Positions 60,277 to 64,000 of a DNA stretch of 64,000 bases are shown here, piece by piece (position 1 is the stretch's first letter; the number at the start of each line of letters is the position of its first letter). The notes beneath the pieces were generated by a model. That model had not been told where the DNA came from. It made no database searches and saw only the letters and a list, made by a program, of their open reading frames with translations. This stretch comes from Notospermus geniculatus (Eukaryota; Nemertea; Pilidiophora; Heteronemertea; Lineidae): the NCBI GenBank assembly GCA_002633025.1, contig NMRB01000222.1, forward strand, positions 387,024 to 451,023, read 5' to 3'. The translations under genes and the position numbers were made by a program.

Positions 60277-62823
60277 ATGAAGACTCTCATTAAATGGTAT
60301 CTGGCGATTCTTCTCTTGCTCATTGTACACGTATCCACCCACGCCAGGATGGTGGAACATTCAAACGATATTGGTGTATCGGCAAAGACCATGCTGAGGC
60401 CTAATTTTGGAACAATGTTCGAAGACGTTGGGAAACTGATGGTCGGCGGAGTTGGTCAGACCATGTACCGACATACCTTCGCAATTCCAATAGGAAAAAG
60501 CACCTTCAACACCAAGAAATTTAAATTGATGAACATGCCATGCAACACAAATGCTCTCAAGTCGGTCAAGTGCGAATTATTCAACAAACTGATAGACAAA
60601 ACAAATACGGTATGTTTGAACAAACTACGAGATTCTTACAAGAAAATGCAGATTGCTCTCACAACCATACCGAAACTAGAAAGGGCTGAGGATCATCCGA
60701 AGGTAAAAGCAGGTGTGTCAGTACCGAGAGACAGTCGCAAAAAGAGAAGCTTGGATTTTCAATCTGCAAGAAACGATACAGAAGACGATCTTCTGAAGGA
60801 AGGTGGCAGCAAGACGCTGAAATTTTTCCACCATTTACCCGGCAATAAAATAGTTACTAGTATAGCCACCGGCGTATTCGGACTACCCAGCATGCAGATG
60901 GTTAAAACCGTTGCTAAACACATCGACATGGTGAACGATGCGGCAAAGAATCTTGCTAAGGGTATAATATCTCACGAAGAGGAATGGACTTCCGTCAAGA
61001 TTCAATGGACCAGCAAATTCAACATGCAGAAAAAACTTTCTGTTCAAGTCGCTGAAGAAATCGCTCAAGTAAGCGTGGCCAACCAACAACTGGCCATTGA
61101 AGATGCAGCACACGCAAATACTATTCAGAAAAAAATAGCACTCATGAGAGTCGTCATAGACAGACTGCTGCTAGACCTAGAACCGAAATTGTTTGAAAGT
61201 TACCTGTCTTGTGACAATTTTAGAAGACACATGGATACTTTCAGCAGTTCTTTACTTGTGTTGAATAAGGGATTCCTACCCCCGGGATTGGTCGACCCAG
61301 ATAGCCTGAAAGAACTTATTCGGCACGTACAGACAAAAGTGTTGAATGTTGGAATGATGAAAGTTGCCGGTTCAAAATTATTGGAAGACAATTTCGTGTT
61401 TTACTACACAACTCACGGTACCACAGCCTACACACGTGATGACAAATACCTTTACATTACTTTGGAAATGCCAATATACAGCAGTGGTGGTTTACTGACG
61501 GTGTACAGAATACACACCTACGACGTAGACGTGCGTACTGGAACCACCAACCGCGCTAAGAAACAACCAGCGTTTACGTACGAGGACAGAGACGGTCATC
61601 CGTTGATATCCGGCAGTACTAAAGTGACAGGCCTACCCGATTACCTCGCAGTCAGCGACAATGACGAGTACTACCTGACCATGAGCCATTCTTATTTCAA
61701 AAGCTGTAAGACGTCTTCGGATCGATTCAGCGGTTCTCTGCGCATATGTAAATCCATGATACCCGCCATGCAACACAGTAGCGTGAGGATATGTGCGACC
61801 GCCTTGTTCAGAAACTCGGCAGATTTAGTAAAGGATTTGTGCCGGTTCGACCACACGCCCCGTTCTCATGAAGGTCACGCTATTCAAATAGGACAGTCTA
61901 ATCTGTTTCTTGTTCACGCCAGCAGCCGGGAAAATGACGTGTGGACATTGAATTGCCCGAATCAGGATAAGAAGGACATACCGCCCAAGATCTATGCCTT
62001 GATGTTCTTGCCCTGTTTTTGCTCGTTGAGCACTCGCGGGTTTTATCTCCCCACCGTCATGAGCGGTTGTGATATGGATCCATTGGCCGGGGAGGACAAC
62101 GCTGCTAAAATGACCGTGATTAAATTTCGGATGCCGATCAATGCGTTTTTGATTCATAATTTCGTCAATACCGAAAAGTACAAAAAAATGATCAGAGCAG
62201 AGGAAATAGGCGGGGATACGTTACAACCCGAGAATAAGTTGTGGCCGTCGTTCGAGAAGTATCTGAAACCTATCGAAATTGCCAACTTGAAATGGACGAT
62301 GCCACTATCAGACGTGGTTTCGACGGTTAAAAAGTATAAGCTGGACATGACCAAGGCGGCTAAATTAAGTGACGACCATCGAAAAGTTTTTACCGAAAAG
62401 ATAGATAAAGGACTGAACAAATCTCTCGACTTCCGTGACGTGGATGCGGAATTTGCCAAGAAAGGACCTTTGAAAGCATTTAAGGATATATTGGGAATAT
62501 TCCCGGGACTGTCTGATTTGATTGCGGCCCTGACAAGCGGTGGATTTTTATCGCTCATTGCATTTGTAATCAGCGCATTCATGTTCTTTGCGACTTATAG
62601 ATTATGTGGGATCGACAGTTTAATTGGCAAGAAATTGAAGAAGGAGAATGATAAAAGGTGCATTGTTGAAAGCAAGTCAAAGACCGGGAAGGATACGACG
62701 GAGGCCGATAGCGATGATGATGATGATGATGATTATGTATTATACGAAAACAGACGCCACAAAAAAATGTTTGAAATGAGTGATATGAAATCAAATGAAG
62801 AACACGAAAAACTTTTGAAATAA
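60277..62823 (+). CDS. Envelope fusion glycoprotein, baculovirus-F/Env-like (class I type)
   Basis: Starting at ATG 60277 the protein has 848 residues. The frame is open further upstream, but only this Met begins a signal peptide (KWYLAILLLLIVHV, about 6-19). A furin-type site RKKR (154-157) divides a short N-terminal subunit from a long C-terminal one. After it come a Gly/Phe-containing stretch (SIATGVFGLPSM), a long heptad-like helical region (about 205-310), then LLVLNKGFLPPGLVDPDSLK and Cys-spaced text (CKTSSDRFSGSLRICK, CATALF). This order is that of baculovirus F and insect Env relatives. A membrane anchor at about 757-780 and a ~70-residue acidic tail with YVLY complete it. The stop overlaps a poly(A) signal AATAAA (62819-62824). 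A gB-like protein is the alternative, but the layout fits F better. It would mediate membrane fusion at entry. Confidence 0.72.
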   Translation: MKTLIKWYLAILLLLIVHVSTHARMVEHSNDIGVSAKTMLRPNFGTMFEDVGKLMVGGVGQTMYRHTFAIPIGKSTFNTKKFKLMNMPCNTNALKSVKCELFNKLIDKTNTVCLNKLRDSYKKMQIALTTIPKLERAEDHPKVKAGVSVPRDSRKKRSLDFQSARNDTEDDLLKEGGSKTLKFFHHLPGNKIVTSIATGVFGLPSMQMVKTVAKHIDMVNDAAKNLAKGIISHEEEWTSVKIQWTSKFNMQKKLSVQVAEEIAQVSVANQQLAIEDAAHANTIQKKIALMRVVIDRLLLDLEPKLFESYLSCDNFRRHMDTFSSSLLVLNKGFLPPGLVDPDSLKELIRHVQTKVLNVGMMKVAGSKLLEDNFVFYYTTHGTTAYTRDDKYLYITLEMPIYSSGGLLTVYRIHTYDVDVRTGTTNRAKKQPAFTYEDRDGHPLISGSTKVTGLPDYLAVSDNDEYYLTMSHSYFKSCKTSSDRFSGSLRICKSMIPAMQHSSVRICATALFRNSADLVKDLCRFDHTPRSHEGHAIQIGQSNLFLVHASSRENDVWTLNCPNQDKKDIPPKIYALMFLPCFCSLSTRGFYLPTVMSGCDMDPLAGEDNAAKMTVIKFRMPINAFLIHNFVNTEKYKKMIRAEEIGGDTLQPENKLWPSFEKYLKPIEIANLKWTMPLSDVVSTVKKYKLDMTKAAKLSDDHRKVFTEKIDKGLNKSLDFRDVDAEFAKKGPLKAFKDILGIFPGLSDLIAALTSGGFLSLIAFVISAFMFFATYRLCGIDSLIGKKLKKENDKRCIVESKSKTGKDTTEADSDDDDDDDYVLYENRRHKKMFEMSDMKSNEEHEKLLK

Positions 62824-62828
62824 AATCA

Positions 62829-63023
62829 TCATACGCCGTGACGTGGCGCTGTCACCCCAAGACCCGGACGTCCTATTTTTCTAACAGTATTTCCATTTAT
62901 TCTTGCCCCAAAATAAACAACTCTCTTTGCTTCAGTTTTGACTAAATTACACTCCCCAGTTCCATGTTCAAAGGTCTCCATATAGTACTGGTTTGTTACG
63001 TCAGCAATGCCACAGGATGCCAA
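62829..63023 (-). CDS. Small hypothetical protein, 64 aa (doubtful)
   Basis: This is a short minus-strand frame with protein-like text (MASCGIADVTNQYYMETFEH ...) convergent with the glycoprotein gene. No domain is recognised. The rest of the 62824-63193 gap holds nothing that I recognise. Confidence 0.25.
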   Translation of the reverse strand: MASCGIADVTNQYYMETFEHGTGECNLVKTEAKRVVYFGARINGNTVRKIGRPGLGVTAPRHGV

Positions 63024-63193
63024 TATTGATAACGTCTTTGGGGAAAATTTGCAGTGGAAATTGTGCCGGTGGATAAATGTACATGCTTTGACGGCGCGAC
63101 GTCAACAGCGAGAAAAGTGACGTCAGTACGTCATTAGGAGCTTGTGGTTGCTGCGCCATCTGCAGTCATGCCTGTTCCCCGTTTGACTGGTTG

Positions 63194-63976
63194 TCAGGTC
63201 TTCTTGTCTCCGTGGTGGCTGAATGACTCGAGGCCATGCTCGTCGTTTAGACAGAGGAATCTAAACGCTGGTACTTCATCATTCACCTCTATTGGTAAAT
63301 TATACTCAACCAATTTATATAAGATTTTCCTGTCTCTCTTTGAAGTTACAAGTACGTTTCGTTTTGTGCTCTTGGGTTCGGGTGGCGTTAAATTACCATC
63401 ATCCCCGGTTAATTTCAGTATTTTTAGTGCATCCGAGTAGTTTTCGAATTCCTTTTTGTGATCGAAAAAATCCAATGGATCGACGGAATGGACATAGGAT
63501 TCGTCTACAGTTGTTTTCCCAACAGTCTTGGTTTTTGTGCGCTGAGGAGTTACTGTGACGATTTGCAAGTACGGACCGCCTATTTCGGTGAATATGTCAG
63601 CCAGTCTACTTGTGTACCAGTTGTATACCTTCAATTTTTTCAGACTATTTGCTGTGAAGAACGAAGGCGCCTTTCCGTCCAGATATCTATTAAACCAGTA
63701 CCAAAATGATGCCTGACACTTATCCAACAAGTACAGACACTGATCACGGTTGGTAGCTACGAAAACTTCACCGGTGACAATTTCAGATTTATCCCTGGCA
63801 TTTTGGTACACGAGATTTTTCATGTTGTATGGGTATGTCAGTTTGCAGTTCTTAATAGCTTCGTGTGCCAGTGGACACACATTCTCCACTTCCTTGATGT
63901 CCGACTCCGTGAGGAATCCATAGTCGGTCAACATTTTGAAATCAGAAGAGGTATCAAACCAACTACATGTAGTCAT
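63194..63976 (-). CDS. Unrecognised viral protein, 260 aa
   Basis: This frame is complete, starting at ATG 63976, 25 bases inside the window edge. It is a soluble alpha/beta protein with clusters of aromatic residues (CQASFWYWFNRYLDG) and a charged C-terminal third. There are no zinc motifs or membrane spans. It has the same strand and style as the 53-60 kb cluster but is separated from it by the glycoprotein gene. No family is recognised. Confidence 0.68.
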   Translation of the reverse strand: MTTCSWFDTSSDFKMLTDYGFLTESDIKEVENVCPLAHEAIKNCKLTYPYNMKNLVYQNARDKSEIVTGEVFVATNRDQCLYLLDKCQASFWYWFNRYLDGKAPSFFTANSLKKLKVYNWYTSRLADIFTEIGGPYLQIVTVTPQRTKTKTVGKTTVDESYVHSVDPLDFFDHKKEFENYSDALKILKLTGDDGNLTPPEPKSTKRNVLVTSKRDRKILYKLVEYNLPIEVNDEVPAFRFLCLNDEHGLESFSHHGDKKT

Positions 63977-64000
63977 TCGGCTTGGTATGTAAATGTCAAA

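Noticed and set aside
60277-62823. Assignment of the glycoprotein as gB
   Set aside because: The furin site is far nearer the N-terminus than in typical gB, and a long heptad helix follows it directly; the F-like reading explains more of the sequence, though gB is not excluded.
1-64000. tRNA or rRNA genes
   Set aside because: No cloverleaf or ribosomal signature was noticed on either strand by eye; a covariance-model scan was not possible.

Overview
The window looks like part of a large DNA virus of the herpesvirus order, closest in gene style to the invertebrate herpesviruses (Malacoherpesviridae and relatives). It is either endogenous in, or assembled together with, a marine invertebrate or protochordate genome. 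Herpesvirus-like sequence has been reported in amphioxus genome data, and this window fits that picture, but the host cannot be fixed from the sequence. The key evidence is a two-exon terminase ATPase/nuclease gene (33325-40129) whose intron carries two antisense genes. Supporting evidence is a UL5-like superfamily 1 helicase (41574-46333), a primase joined to an origin-binding-type helicase (26716-29748), a BIR/RING IAP gene (4818-6077) and many large, compact, mostly intronless genes on both strands. Two isolated N bases point to a shotgun assembly.

Layout. 1-9.3 kb: a partial unrecognised gene, a five-span membrane protein, a spliced ankyrin gene, the IAP, a zinc-finger gene broken by a palindrome, and two small genes. 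9.3-20 kb: a gene-poor accessory region made of MITE-like repeats, near-perfect hairpins, a TnpB/Fanzor-type RNA-guided nuclease element (about 13.75-15.8 kb) bounded by a 23-bp direct repeat, one proline-rich zinc-motif gene, and arrays of a ~250-300 bp repeat (R1). 20-40 kb: viral core genes (primase-helicase, a tail-anchored nuclear-egress candidate, terminase and its nested genes) mixed with repeat remnants and duplicated gene fragments. 40.3-41.6 kb: R1 again, in inverted orientation. 41.6-64 kb: a dense core block with the helicase, a ~2,000-codon frame holding one in-frame stop, a run of five overlapping minus-strand genes, a baculovirus-F-like envelope fusion glycoprotein, and two further genes.

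The recognisable genes form a replication module (primase/origin-binding helicase, UL5-like helicase), a packaging module (terminase with nested capsid or tegument candidates), an envelope/egress module (F-like glycoprotein, tail-anchored protein, multi-span protein) and a host-interaction module (IAP, ankyrin).

Several genes that should be essential carry frame changes or stops: the helicase twice, the 46605-52670 frame once, the 22538-24476 gene once, and the 25149-26300 gene at least three times. Fragments of viral genes also lie in non-coding DNA. Together these favour a decaying endogenous copy or a low-accuracy assembly over a clean replicating virus. Raw reads would separate these explanations.
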